NCBI GenBank assembly: GCA_911728435.2
Contig: CAJVRQ020000074.1
Span: 1 to 64,000, forward strand
DNA from: Apoderus coryli
Lineage: Eukaryota; Arthropoda; Insecta; Coleoptera; Attelabidae
DNA: 64,000 nucleotides
Direction of reading: 5' to 3'
A program made the position numbers and the translations under genes. Numbering within the stretch: the first letter of the stretch is position 1; the number at the start of each line of letters is the position of its first letter. Of this stretch, positions 37,127-49,253 are shown piece by piece. The notes under the pieces were generated by a model that saw only the letters and a program-made list of their open reading frames with translations, searched no databases and had not been told where the DNA came from.

Positions 37127-37754
37127 TTAATCTAATTTCTTTTGACTAATAAAATTTACTTTTATATTCTAAGTGAGAAAACAGCTTTTTGGGAGCCATT
37201 TGAAAAGTTTAATTCTAAATAACAAAATTTTAGTAACAAAACGCTCTAATTCGTTCTAATTTGCTTTTTTATGCTTAATCTAATTTCTTTTGACTAATAA
37301 AATTTACTTTTAAATTCTAAGTGAGAAAACAGCTTTTTGGGAGCCATTTGAAAAGTTTAATTCTAATTAACAAAATTTTAGTAACAAAACGCTCTAATTC
37401 GTTCTAATTTGCTTTTTTATGCTTAATCTAATTTCTTTTGACTAATAAAATTTACTTTTATATTCTAAGTGAGAAAACAGCTTTTTGGGAGCCATTTGAA
37501 AAGTTTAATTCTAAATAACAAAATTTTAGTAACAAAACGCGCTAAATCCTTCTAATTTGCTTTTTTATGCTTAATCTAATTTTTTTTGACTAATAAAATT
37601 TACTTTTATATTCTAAGTGAGAAAACAGCTTTTTGGGCGCCATTTGAAAAGTTTAATTCTAAATAACAAAATTTTAGTAACAAAACGCTCTAATTGGTTC
37701 TAATTTGCTTTTTTATGCTTAATCTAATTTCTTTTGACTAATAAAATTTACTTT

Positions 37755-37784
37755 TATATTAGAATATACTCACTTAGAAGTGAG
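37755..37784 (+). repeat. 30-bp double hairpin, copy 1 (in Z, 37719-37881)
   Basis: Between tatatt and aagtgag the usual ct is replaced by 17 bases. This creates two adjacent near-perfect hairpins, tatatt-ag-aatata and ctcactt-ag-aagtgag. The new bases are a rotation of the reverse complement of the local sequence, as expected from a fold-back or template-switch event. The monomer is 163 bp. Confidence 0.95.
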
Positions 37785-38621
37785 AAAACAGCTTTTTGGG
37801 AGCCATTTGAAAAGTTTAATTCTAAATAACAAAATTTTAGTAACAAAACGCTCTAATTCGTTCTAATTTGCTTTTTTATGCTTAATCTAATTTTTTTTGA
37901 CTAATAAAATTTACTTTTATATTCTAAGTGAGAAAACAGCTTTTTGGGCGCCATTTGAAAAGTTTAATTCTAAATAACAAAATTTTAGTAACAAAACGCT
38001 CTAATTGGTTCTAATTTGCTTTTTTATGCTTAATCTAATTTCTTTTGACTAATAAAATTTACTTTTAAATTCTAAGTGAGAAAACAGCTTTTTGGGAGCC
38101 ATTTGAAAAGTTCAATTCTAAATAACAAAATTTTAGTAACAAAACGCGCTAAATCGTTCTAATTTGCTTTTTTATGCTTAATCTAATTTCTTTAGACTAA
38201 TAGAATTTACTTTTAATTTCTAAGTGAGAAAACAGCTTTTTGGGAGCCATTTGAAACGTTTAATTCTAAATAACAATATTTTAGTAACAAAACGCGCTAA
38301 TTCGTTCTAAATTGCTTATTTACGCTTAATCTAACTTATTTTCACTAATAAAATTTACTTTTAAATTCTAAGTGAGGAAACAGCTTTTTGGGAGCCATTT
38401 GAAACGTTTAATTCTAAATAACAAAATTTTAGTAACAAACCGCGCTAATTCGTTCTAAATTGCTTATTTACGCTTAATCTAACTTATTTTCACTAATAAA
38501 ATTTACTTTTAAATTCTAAGTGAGGAAACAGCTTTTTGGGAGCCATTTGAAACGTTTAATTCTAAATAACAAAATTTTAGTAACAAACCGCGCTAATTCG
38601 TTCTAAATTGCTTATTTACGC

Positions 38622-38708
38622 TTAATCTAACTTATTTTCACTAATAAAATCAATAACAAAATTTTAGTAACAAAACGCACTAATACGTTCTAAATTGCTT
38701 TTTTATGC
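38622..38708 (+). repeat. 87-bp monomer S, copy 8
   Basis: It follows an N pair and is followed by T. Confidence 0.95.
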
Positions 38709-40630
38709 TTAATCTAATTTCTTTTGACTAATAAAATTTACTTTTAAATTCTAAGTGAGAAAACAGCTTTTTGGGAGCCATTTGAACGTTTAATTCTAAA
38801 TAACAAAATTTTAGTAACAAAACGCGCTAATTCGTTCTAATTTGCTTTTTTATGCTTAATCTAATTTCTTTTGACTAATAAAATTTACTTTTATATTCTA
38901 AGTGAGAAAACAGCTTTTTGGGAGCCATTTGAAAAGTTTAATTCTAAATAACAAAATTTTAGTAACAAAACGCGCTAAATCGTTCTAATTTGCTTTTTTA
39001 TGCTTAATCTAATTTCTTTTGACTAATAAAATTTACTTTTATATTCTAAGTGAGAAAACAGCTTTTTGGGAGCCATTTGAAAAGTTTAATTCTAAATAAC
39101 AAAATTTTAGTAACAAAACGCTCTAATTCGTTCTAATTTGCTTTTTTATGCTTAATCTAATTTCTTTTGACTAATAAAATTTACTTTTATATTCTAAGTG
39201 AGAAAACAGCTTTTTGGGAGCCATTTGAAAAGTTTAATTCTAAATAACAAAATTTTAGTAACAAAACGCTCTAATTCGTTCTAATTTGCTTTTTTATGCT
39301 TAATCTAATTTCTTTTGACTAATAAAATTTACTTTTAAATTCTAAGTGAGAAAACAGCTTTTTGGGAGCCATTTGAAAAGTTTAATTCTAATTAACAAAA
39401 TTTTAGTAACAAAACGCTCTAATTCGTTCTAATTTGCTTTTTTATGCTTAATCTAATTTCTTTTGACTAATAAAATTTACTTTTATATTCTAAGTGAGAA
39501 AACAGCTTTTTGGGAGCCATTTGAAAAGTTTAATTCTAAATAACAAAATTTTAGTAACAAAACGCGCTAAATCGTTCTAATTTGCTTTTTTATGCTTAAT
39601 CTAATTTCTTTTGACTAATAAAATTTACTTTATATTCTAAGTGAGAAAACAGCTTTTTGGGCGCCATTTGAAAAGTTTAATTCTAAATAACAAAATTTTA
39701 GTAACAAAACGCTCTAATTCGTTCTAATTTGCTTTTTTATGCTTAATCTAATTTTTTTTGACTAATAAAATTTACTTTTATATTCTAAGTGAGAAAACAG
39801 CTTTTTGGGCGCCATTTGAAAAGTTTAATTCTAAATAACAAAATTTTAGTAACAAAACGCTCTAATTGGTTCTAATTTGCTTTTTTATGCTTAATCTAAT
39901 TTCTTTTGACTAATAAAATTTACTTTTAAATTCTAAGTGAGAAAACAGCTTTTTGGGAGCCATTTGAAAAGTTTAATTCTAATTAACAAAATTTTAGTAA
40001 CAAAACGCTCTAATTCGTTCTAATTTGCTTTTTTATGGTTAATCTAATTTCTTTTCACTAATAAAATTTACTTTTAAATTCTAAGTGAGGAAACAGCTTT
40101 TTGGGAGCCATTTGAAAAGTTTAATTCTAATTAACAAAATTTTAGTAACAAAACGCTCTAATTCGTTCTAATTTGCTTTTTTATGCTTAATCTAATTTCT
40201 TTTGACTAATAAAATTTACTTTTATATTCTAAGTGAGAAAACAGCTTTTTGGGAGCCATTTGAAAAGTTTAATTCTAAATAACGAAATTTTAGTAACAAA
40301 ACGCGCTAAATCGTTTTAATTTGCTTTTTTATGCTTAATCTAATTTCTTTAGACTAATAAAATTTACTTTTAATTTCTAAGTGAGAAAACAGCTTTTTGG
40401 GAGCCATTTGAAAAGTTTAATTCTAAATAACAAAATTTTAGTAACAAAACGCGCTAAGTCGTTCTAATTTGCTTTTTTATGCTTAATCTAATTTCTTTTG
40501 ACCAATAAAATTTACTTTGAAATTCTAAGTGAGAAAACAGCTTTTTGGGAACCATTTGAAAAGTTTAATTCTAAATAACAAAATTTTAGTAACAAAACGC
40601 TCTAATTCGTTCTAATTTGCTTTTTTACGC
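38622..40630 (+). repeat. 2.0-kb HOR unit
   Basis: It closely parallels 34598-36606 and ends with Y before S. In the monomer before Y, gcgctaagtcg replaces gcgctaaatcg, a change also seen near 42171. Confidence 0.8.
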
Positions 40631-40717
40631 TTAATCTAACTTATTTTCACTAATAAAATCAATAACAAAATTTTAGTAACAAAACGCACTAATACGTTCT
40701 AAATTGCTTTTTTATGC
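40631..40717 (+). repeat. 87-bp monomer S, copy 9
   Basis: It is preceded by Y and followed by T'. Confidence 0.95.
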
Positions 40718-42343
40718 TTAATCTAATTTCTTTTGACTAATAAAATTTACTTTTAAATTCTAAGTGAGAAAACAGCTTTTTGGCAGCCCTTTGAACGTTT
40801 AATTCTAAATAACAAAATTTTAGTAACACAACGCGCTAATTCGTTCTAAATTGCTTATTTACGCTTAATCTAACTTATTTTCACTAATAAAATTTACTTT
40901 TAAATTCTAAGTGAGAAAACAGCTTTTTGGGAGCCATTTGAAAAGTTTAATTCTAAATAACGAAATTTTAGTAACAAAACGCGCTAAATCGTTTTAATTT
41001 GCTTTTTTATGCTTAATCTAATTTCTTTAGACTAATAAAATTTACTTTTAAATTCTAAGTGAGAAAACAGCTTTTTGGCAGCCATTTGAAAAGTTTAATT
41101 CTAAATAACAAAATTTTAGTAACAAAACGCGCTAAATCGTTCTAATTTGCTTTTTTATGCTTAATCTAATTTCTTTAGACTAATAAAATTTACTTTTAAA
41201 TTCTAAGTGAGAAAACAGCTTTTTGGGAGCCATTTGAAAAGTTTAATTCTAAATAACAAAATTTTAGTAACAAAACGCGCTAAATCGTTCTAATTTGCTT
41301 TTTTATGCTTAATCTAATTTCTTTTGACTAATAAAATTTACTTTATATTCTAAGTGAGAAAACAGCTTTTTGGGCGCCATTTGAAAAGTTTAATTCTAAA
41401 TAACAAAATTTTAGTAACAAAACGCTCTAATTCGTTCTAATTTGCTTTTTTATGCTTAATCTAATTTTTTTTGACTAATAAAATTTACTTTTATATTCTA
41501 AGTGAGAAAACAGCTTTTTGGGCGCCATTTGAAAAGTTTAATTCTAAATAACAAAATTTTAGTAACAAAACGCTCTAATTGGTTCTAATTTGCTTTTTTA
41601 TGCTTAATCTAATTTCTTTTGACTAATAAAATTTACTTTTAAATTCTAAGTGAGAAAACAGCTTTTTGGGAGCCATTTGAAAAGTTTAATTCTAATTAAC
41701 AAAATTTTAGTAACAAAACGCTCTAATTCGTTCTAATTTGCTTTTTTATGGTTAATCTAATTTCTTTTCACTAATAAAATTTACTTTTAAATTCTAAGTG
41801 AGAAAACAGCTTTTTGGGAGCCATTTGAAAAGTTTAATTCTAATTAACAAAATTTTAGTAACAAAACGCTCTAATTCGTTCTAATTTGCTTTTTTATGCT
41901 TAATCTAATTTCTTTTGACTAATAAAATTTACTTTTATATTCTAAGTGAGAAAACAGCTTTTTGGGAGCCATTTGAAAAGTTTAATTCTAAATAACGAAA
42001 TTTTAGTAACAAAACGCGCTAAATCGTTTTAATTTGCTTTTTTATGCTTAATCTAATTTCTTTAGACTAATAAAATTTACTTTTAAATTCTAAGTGAGAA
42101 AACAGCTTTTTGGGAGCCATTTGAAAAGTTTAATTCTAAATAACAAAATTTTAGTAACAAAACGCGCTAAGTCGTTCTAATTTGCTTTTTTATGCTTAAT
42201 CTAATTTCTTTTGACCAATAAAATTTACTTTGAAATTCTAAGTGAGAAAACAGCTTTTTGGGAACCATTTGAAAAGTTTAATTCTAAATAACAAAATTTT
42301 AGTAACAAAACGCTCTAATTCGTTCTAATTTGCTTTTTTACGC
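40631..42343 (+). repeat. Shortened HOR unit, 11 monomers plus S
   Basis: This unit of 1713 bp begins S-T'-O-B' and ends W-X-B'-Y. It is two monomers shorter than its neighbours. Confidence 0.78.
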
Positions 42344-42430
42344 TTAATCTAACTTATTTTCACTAATAAAATCAATAACAAAATTTTAGTAACAAAACGC
42401 ACTAATACGTTCTAAATTGCTTTTTTATGC
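42344..42430 (+). repeat. 87-bp monomer S, copy 10
   Basis: It is preceded by Y and followed by T', 1713 bp after copy 9. Confidence 0.95.
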
Positions 42431-43501
42431 TTAATCTAATTTCTTTTGACTAATAAAATTTACTTTTAAATTCTAAGTGAGAAAACAGCTTTTTGGCAGC
42501 CCTTTGAACGTTTAATTCTAAATAACAAAATTTTAGTAACACAACGCGCTAATTCGTTCTAAATTGCTTATTTACGCTTAATCTAACTTATTTTCACTAA
42601 TAAAATTTACTTTTAAATTCTAAGTGAGAAAACAGCTTTTTGGGAGCCATTTGAAAAGTTTAATTCTAAATAACGAAATTTTAGTAACAAAACGCGCTAA
42701 ATCGTTTTAATTTGCTTTTTTATGCTTAATCTAATTTCTTTAGACTAATAAAATTTACTTTTAAATTCTAAGTGAGAAAACAGCTTTTTGGCAGCCATTT
42801 GAAAAGTTTAATTCTAAATAACAAAATTTTAGTAACAAAACGCGCTAAATCGTTCTAATTTGCTTTTTTATGCTTAATCTAATTTCTTTTGACCAATAAA
42901 ATTTACTTTGAAATTCTAAGTGAGAAAACAGCTTTTTGGGAACCATTTGAAAAGTTTAATTCTAAATAACAAAATTTTAGTAACAAAACGCTCTAATTCG
43001 TTCTAATTTGCTTTTTTATGCTTAATCTAATTTCTTTTGACTAATAAAATTTACTTTTATATTCTAAGTGAGAAAACAGCTTTTTGGGAGCCATTTGAAA
43101 AGTTTAATTCTAAATAACAAAATTTTAGTAACAAAACGCTCTAATTCGTTCTAATTTGCTTTTTTATGCTTAATCTAATTTCTTTTGACTAATAAAATTT
43201 ACTTTTAAATTCTAAGTGAGAAAACAGCTTTTTGGGAGCCATTTGAAAAGTTTAATTCTAAATAACAAAATTTTAGTAACAAAACGCGCTAAATCGTTCT
43301 AATTTGCTTTTTTATGCTTAATCTAATTTTTTTTGACTAATAAAATTTACTTTTATATTCTAAGTGAGAAAACAGCTTTTTGGGCGCCATTTGAAAAGTT
43401 TAATTCTAAATAACAAAATTTTAGTAACAAAACGCTCTAATTGGTTCTAATTTGCTTTTTTATGCTTAATCTAATTTCTTTTGACTAATAAAATTTACTT
43501 T

Positions 43502-43531
43502 TATATTAGAATATACTCACTTAGAAGTGAG
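43502..43531 (+). repeat. 30-bp double hairpin, copy 2 (in Z, 43466-43628)
   Basis: It has the same bases as copy 1. It is flanked by V on both sides, then L-M-N, so it is a descendant of the same event. Confidence 0.95.
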
Positions 43532-44368
43532 AAAACAGCTTTTTGGGAGCCATTTGAAAAGTTTAATTCTAAATAACAAAATTTTAGTAACAAAACGCTC
43601 TAATTCGTTCTAATTTGCTTTTTTATGCTTAATCTAATTTTTTTTGACTAATAAAATTTACTTTTATATTCTAAGTGAGAAAACAGCTTTTTGGGCGCCA
43701 TTTGAAAAGTTTAATTCTAAATAACAACATTTTAGTAACAAAACGCTCTAATTGGTTCTAATTTGCTTTTTTATGCTTAATCTAATTTCTTTTGACTAAT
43801 AAAATTTACTTTTAAATTCTAAGTGAGAAAACAGCTTTTTGGGAGCCATTTGAAAAGTTCAATTCTAAATAACAAAATTTTAGTAACAAAACGCGCTAAA
43901 TCGTTCTAATTTGCTTTTTTATGCTTAATCTAATTTCTTTAGACTAATAGAAATTACTTTTAATTTCTAAGTGAGAAAACAGCTTTTTGGGAGCCATTTG
44001 AAACGTTTAATTCTAAATAACAATATTTTAGTAACAAAACGCGCTAATTCGTTCTAAATTGCCTATTTACGCTTAATCTAACTTATTTTCACTAATAAAA
44101 TTTACTTTTAAATTCTAAGTGAGGAAACAGCTTTTTGGGAGCCATTTGAAACGTTTAATTCTAAATAACAAAATTTTAGTAACAAAACGCGCTAATTCGT
44201 TCTAAATTGCTTATTTACGCTTAATCTAACTTATTTTCACTAATAAAATTTACTTTGAAATTCTAAGTGAGAAAACAGCTTTTTGGGAACCATTTGAAAA
44301 GTTTAATTCTAAATAACAAAATTTTAGTAACAAAACGCTCTAATTCGTTCTAATTTGCTTTTTTACGC

Positions 44369-44455
44369 TTAATCTAACTTATTTTCACTAATAAAATCAA
44401 TAACAAAATTTTAGTAACAAAACGCACTAATACGTTCTAAATTGCTTTTTTATGC
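44369..44455 (+). repeat. 87-bp monomer S, copy 11 (left of doublet)
   Basis: It is separated from copy 12 by one full monomer, which is an E/N hybrid. Confidence 0.95.
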
Positions 44456-44603
44456 TTAATCTAATTTCTTTTGACTAATAAAATTTACTTTTATATTCTA
44501 AGTGAGAAAACAGCTTTTTGGGAGCCATTTGAAAAGTTTAATTCTAAATAACAAAATTTTAGTAACAAACCGCGCTAATTCGTTCTAAATTGCTTATTTA
44601 CGC

Positions 44604-44690
44604 TTAATCTAACTTATTTTCAGTAATAAAATCAATAACAAAATTTTAGTAACAAAACGCACTAATACGTTCTAAATTGCTTTTTTATGC
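44604..44690 (+). repeat. 87-bp monomer S, copy 12 (ttttcagtaa variant)
   Basis: It has ttttcagtaa instead of ttttcactaa, shared only with the S at 46863. Confidence 0.95.
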
Positions 44691-45613
44691 TTAATCTAAT
44701 TTCTTTTGACTAATAAAATTTACTTTTAAATTCTAAGTGAGAAAACAGCTTTTTGGGAGCCATTTGAACGTTTAATTCTAAATAACAAAATTTTAGTAAC
44801 AAAACGCGCTAATTCGTTCTAATTTGCTTTTTTATGCTTAATCTAATTTCTTTTGACCAATAAAATTTACTTTGAAATTCTAAGTGAGAAAACAGCTTTT
44901 TGGGAACCATTTGAAAAGTTTAATTCTAAATAACAAAATTTTAGTAACAAAACGCTCTAATTCGTTCTAATTTGCTTTTTTATGCTTAATCTAATTTCTT
45001 TTGACTAATAAAATTTACTTTTATATTCTAAGTGAGAAAACAGCTTTTTGGGAGCCATTTGAAAAGTTTAATTCTAAATAACAAAATTTTAGTAACAAAA
45101 CGCTCTAATTCGTTCTAATTTGCTTTTTTATGCTTAATCTAATTTCTTTTGACTAATAAAATTTACTTTTAAATTCTAAGTGAGAAAACAGCTTTTTGGG
45201 AGCCATTTGAAAAGTTTAATTCTAATTAACAAAATTTTAGTAACAAAACGCTCTAATTCGTTCTAATTTGCTTTTTTATGCTTAATCTAATTTCTTTTGA
45301 CTAATAAAATTTACTTTTATATTCTAAGTGAGAAAACAGCTTTTTGGGAGCCATTTGAAAAGTTTAATTCTAAATAACAAAATTTTAGTAACAAAACGCG
45401 CTAAATCGTTCTAATTTGCTTTTTTATGCTTAATCTAATTTCTTTTGACTAATAAAATTTACTTTTATATTCTAAGTGAGAAAACAGCTTTTTGGGCGCC
45501 ATTTGAAAAGTTTAATTCTAAATAACAAAATTTTAGTAACAAAACGCTCTAATTCGTTCTAATTTGCTTTTTTATGCTTAATCTAATTTCTTTTGACTAA
45601 TAAAATTTACTTT

Positions 45614-45643
45614 TATATTAGAATATACTCACTTAGAAGTGAG
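45614..45643 (+). repeat. 30-bp double hairpin, copy 3 (in Z, 45578-45740)
   Basis: The preceding monomer has gggcgcc but gctctaattcg. The following V-L-M order is conserved. Confidence 0.95.
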
Positions 45644-46627
45644 AAAACAGCTTTTTGGGAGCCATTTGAAAAGTTTAATTCTAAATAACAAAATTTTAGT
45701 AACAAAACGCTCTAATTCGTTCTAATTTGCTTTTTTATGCTTAATCTAATTTTTTTTGACTAATAAAATTTACTTTTATATTCTAAGTGAGAAAACAGCT
45801 TTTTGGGCGCCATTTGAAAAGTTTAATTCTAAATAACAAAATTTTAGTAACAAAACGCTCTAATTGGTTCTAATTTGCTTTTTTATGCTTAATCTAATTT
45901 CTTTTGACTAATAAAATTTACTTTTAAATTCTAAGTGAGAAAACAGCTTTTTGGGAGCCATTTGAAAAGTTCAATTCTAAATAACAAAATTTTAGTAACA
46001 AAACGCGCTAAATCGTTCTAATTTGCTTTTTTATGCTTAATCTAATTTCTTTAGACTAATAGAAATTACTTTTAATTTCTAAGTGAGAAAACAGCTTTTT
46101 GGGAGCCATTTGAAACGTTTAATTCTAAATAACAATATTTTAGTAACAAAACGCGCTAATTCGTTCTAAATTGCCTATTTACGCTTAATCTAACTTATTT
46201 TCACTAATAAAATTTACTTTTAAATTCTAAGTGAGAAAACAGCTTTTTGGGAGCCATTTGAAAAGTTCAATTCTAAATAACAAAATTTTAGTAACAAAAC
46301 GCGCTAAATCGTTCTAATTTGCTTTTTTATGCTTAATCTAATTTCTTTTGACTAATAAAATTTACTTTTAAATTCTAAGTGAGAAAACAGCTTTTTGGCA
46401 GCCATTTGAACGTTTAATTCTAAATAACAAAATTTTAGTAACACAACGCGCTAATTCGTTCTAAATTGCTTATTTACGCTTAATCTAACTTATTTTCACT
46501 AATAAAATTTACTTTTAAATTCTAAGTGAGAAAACAGCTTTTTGGGAGCCATTTGAAAAGTTTAATTCTAAATAACAAAATTTTAGTAACAAAACGCTCT
46601 AATTCGTTCTAATTTGCTTTTTTACGC

Positions 46628-46714
46628 TTAATCTAACTTATTTTCACTAATAAAATCAATAACAAAATTTTAGTAACAAAACGCACTAATACGTTCTAAA
46701 TTGCTTTTTTATGC
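46628..46714 (+). repeat. 87-bp monomer S, copy 13 (left of doublet)
   Basis: It lies exactly 2259 bp after copy 11. Confidence 0.95.
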
Positions 46715-46862
46715 TTAATCTAATTTCTTTTGACTAATAAAATTTACTTTTATATTCTAAGTGAGAAAACAGCTTTTTGGGAGCCATTTGAAAAGTTTAA
46801 TTCTAAATAACAAAATTTTAGTAACAAACCGCGCTAATTCGTTCTAAATTGCTTATTTACGC

Positions 46863-46949
46863 TTAATCTAACTTATTTTCAGTAATAAAATCAATAACAA
46901 AATTTTAGTAACAAAACGCACTAATACGTTCTAAATTGCTTTTTTATGC
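46863..46949 (+). repeat. 87-bp monomer S, copy 14 (ttttcagtaa variant)
   Basis: It lies exactly 2259 bp after copy 12 and shares its private C to G change. Confidence 0.95.
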
Positions 46950-48019
46950 TTAATCTAATTTCTTTTGACTAATAAAATTTACTTTTAAATTCTAAGTGAG
47001 AAAACAGCTTTTTGGGAGCCATTTGAACGTTTAATTCTAAATAACAAAATTTTAGTAACAAAACGCGCTAATTCGTTCTAAATTGCTTTTTTATGCTTAA
47101 TCTAATTTCTTTTGACTAATAAAATTTACTTTTAAATTCTAAGTGAGAAAACAGCTTTTTGGGAGCCATTTGAACGTTTAATTCTAAATAACAAAATTTT
47201 AGTAACAAAACGCGCTAATTCGTTCTAATTTGCTTTTTTATGCTTAATCTAATTTCTTTTGACCAATAAAATTTACTTTGAAATTCTAAGTGAGAAAACA
47301 GCTTTTTGGGAACCATTTGAAAAGTTTAATTCTAAATAACAAAATTTTAGTAACAAAACGCTCTAATTCGTTCTAATTTGCTTTTTTATGCTTAATCTAA
47401 TTTCTTTTGACTAATAAAATTTACTTTTATATTCTAAGTGAGAAAACAGCTTTTTGGGAGCCATTTGAAAAGTTTAATTCTAAATAACAAAATTTTAGTA
47501 ACAAAACGCTCTAATTCGTTCTAATTTGCTTTTTTATGCTTAATCTAATTTCTTTTGACTAATAAAATTTACTTTTAAATTCTAAGTGAGAAAACAGCTT
47601 TTTGGGAGCCATTTGAAAAGTTTAATTCTAATTAACAAAATTTTAGTAACAAAACGCTCTAATTCGTTCTAATTTGCTTTTTTATGCTTAATCTAATTTC
47701 TTTTGACTAATAAAATTTACTTTTATATTCTAAGTGAGAAAACAGCTTTTTGGGAGCCATTTGAAAAGTTTAATTCTAAATAACAAAATTTTAGTAACAA
47801 AACGCGCTAAATCGTTCTAATTTGCTTTTTTATGCTTAATCTAATTTTTTTTGACTAATAAAATTTACTTTTATATTCTAAGTGAGAAAACAGCTTTTTG
47901 GGCGCCATTTGAAAAGTTTAATTCTAAATAACAAAATTTTAGTAACAAAACGCTCTAATTGGTTCTAATTTGCTTTTTTATGCTTAATCTAATTTCTTTT
48001 GACTAATAAAATTTACTTT

Positions 48020-48049
48020 TATATTAGAATATACTCACTTAGAAGTGAG
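48020..48049 (+). repeat. 30-bp double hairpin, copy 4 (in Z, 47984-48146)
   Basis: It is flanked by V on both sides. The downstream L carries the 14-bp deletion. Confidence 0.95.
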
Positions 48050-48294
48050 AAAACAGCTTTTTGGGAGCCATTTGAAAAGTTTAATTCTAAATAACAAAAT
48101 TTTAGTAACAAAACGCTCTAATTCGTTCTAATTTGCTTTTTTATGCTTAATCTAATTTTTTTTGACTAATAAAATTTACTTTTATATTCTAAGTGAGAAA
48201 ACAGCTTTTTGGGCGCCATTTGAAAAGTTTAATTCTAAATAACAAAATTTTAGTAACAAAACGCTCTAATTGGTTCTAATTTGCTTTTTTATGC

Positions 48295-48428
48295 TTAATC
48301 TAATTTCTTTTGACTAATAAAATTTACTTTTAAATTTTAAGTGAGAAAACAGCTTTTTGGGAGCCATTTGAAAAGTTCAATTCTAAGTAACAAAACGCGC
48401 TAAATCGTTCTAATTTGCTTTTTTATGC
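48295..48428 (+). repeat. 134-bp L monomer with 14-bp deletion
   Basis: ttctaa is followed directly by gtaacaaaacg at 48386/48387. The lost segment, ataacaaaatttta, equals the 14-bp spacing between the two taacaaaa motifs in the monomer, consistent with replication slippage. The monomer also has aaattttaag instead of aaattctaag. Confidence 0.92.
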
Positions 48429-49166
48429 TTAATCTAATTTCTTTAGACTAATAGAAATTACTTTTAATTTCTAAGTGAGAAAACAGCTTTTTGGGAGCCA
48501 TTTGAAACGTTTAATTCTAAATAACAATATTTTAGTAACAAAACGCGCTAATTCGTTCTAAATTGCCTATTTACGCTTAATCTAACTTATTTTCACTAAT
48601 AAAATTTACTTTTAAATTCTAAGTGAGAAAACAGCTTTTTGGGAGCCATTTGAAAAGTTCAATTCTAAATAACAAAATTTTAGTAACAAAACGCGCTAAA
48701 TCGTTCTAATTTGCTTTTTTATGCTTAATCTAATTTCTTTTGACTAATAAAATTTACTTTTAAATTCTAAGTGAGAAAACAGCTTTTTGGCAGCCATTTG
48801 AACGTTTAATTCTAAATAACAAAATTTTAGTAACACAACGCGCTAATTCGTTCTAAATTGCTTATTTACGCTTAATCTAACTTATTTTCACTAATAAAAT
48901 TTACTTTTAAATTCTAAGTGAGAAAACAGCTTTTTGGGAGCCATTTGAAAAGTTTAATTCTAAATAACGAAATTTTAGTAACAAAACGCGCTAAATCGTT
49001 TTAATTTGCTTTTTTATGCTTAATCTAATTTCTTTAGACTAATAAAATTTACTTTAAATTCTAAGTGAGGAAACAGCTTTTTGGGAGCCATTTGAAACGT
49101 TTAATTCTAAATAACAAAATTTTAGTAACAAACCGCGCTAATTCGTTCTAAATTGCTTATTTACGC

Positions 49167-49253
49167 TTAATCTAACTTATTTTCACTAATAAAATCAATA
49201 ACAAAATTTTAGTAACAAAACGCACTAATACGTTCTAAATTGCTTTTTTATGC
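49167..49253 (+). repeat. 87-bp monomer S, copy 15
   Basis: It follows a 147-bp monomer with actttaaattc and gaggaaac. Confidence 0.95.

Larger units (their letters stand above)
36607..38621 (+). repeat. 2.0-kb HOR unit with Z and a 10-bp deletion
   Basis: The order is S-T'-O-B''-E-I'-G-V-Z-V-L-M-N-N. B'' (36989-37126) is 138 bp and Z (37719-37881) is 163 bp. Confidence 0.85.
42344..44368 (+). repeat. 2.0-kb HOR unit with Z
   Basis: This unit of 2025 bp contains the second Z monomer (43466-43628), followed by V-L-M-N. Its last full monomer is an N/Y hybrid (acttattttcac left, actttgaaattc and gggaacc right). Confidence 0.8.
44604..46627 (+). repeat. 2.0-kb HOR unit with Z
   Basis: It carries the third Z (45578-45740), preceded by a gggcgcc monomer and followed by V-L-M. 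The 44369-44603 and 44604-46627 intervals together form a 2259-bp repeat reproduced in part from 46628. Confidence 0.78.
46863..49166 (+). repeat. HOR unit, about 15 monomers plus S, with Z
   Basis: It contains a duplicated T-like monomer near its start, Y, E, a U/I block, V, the fourth Z (47984-48146), V, a 134-bp L with a 14-bp deletion, M and an O block. The last monomer before S has actttaaattc and gaggaaac. Confidence 0.76.

Noticed and set aside
37719..48146. Z insertions as small mobile elements
   Set aside because: The inserted bases derive from the reverse complement of the adjacent monomer sequence, with no target duplication, and occur only at one HOR position. A fold-back event plus amplification explains them.
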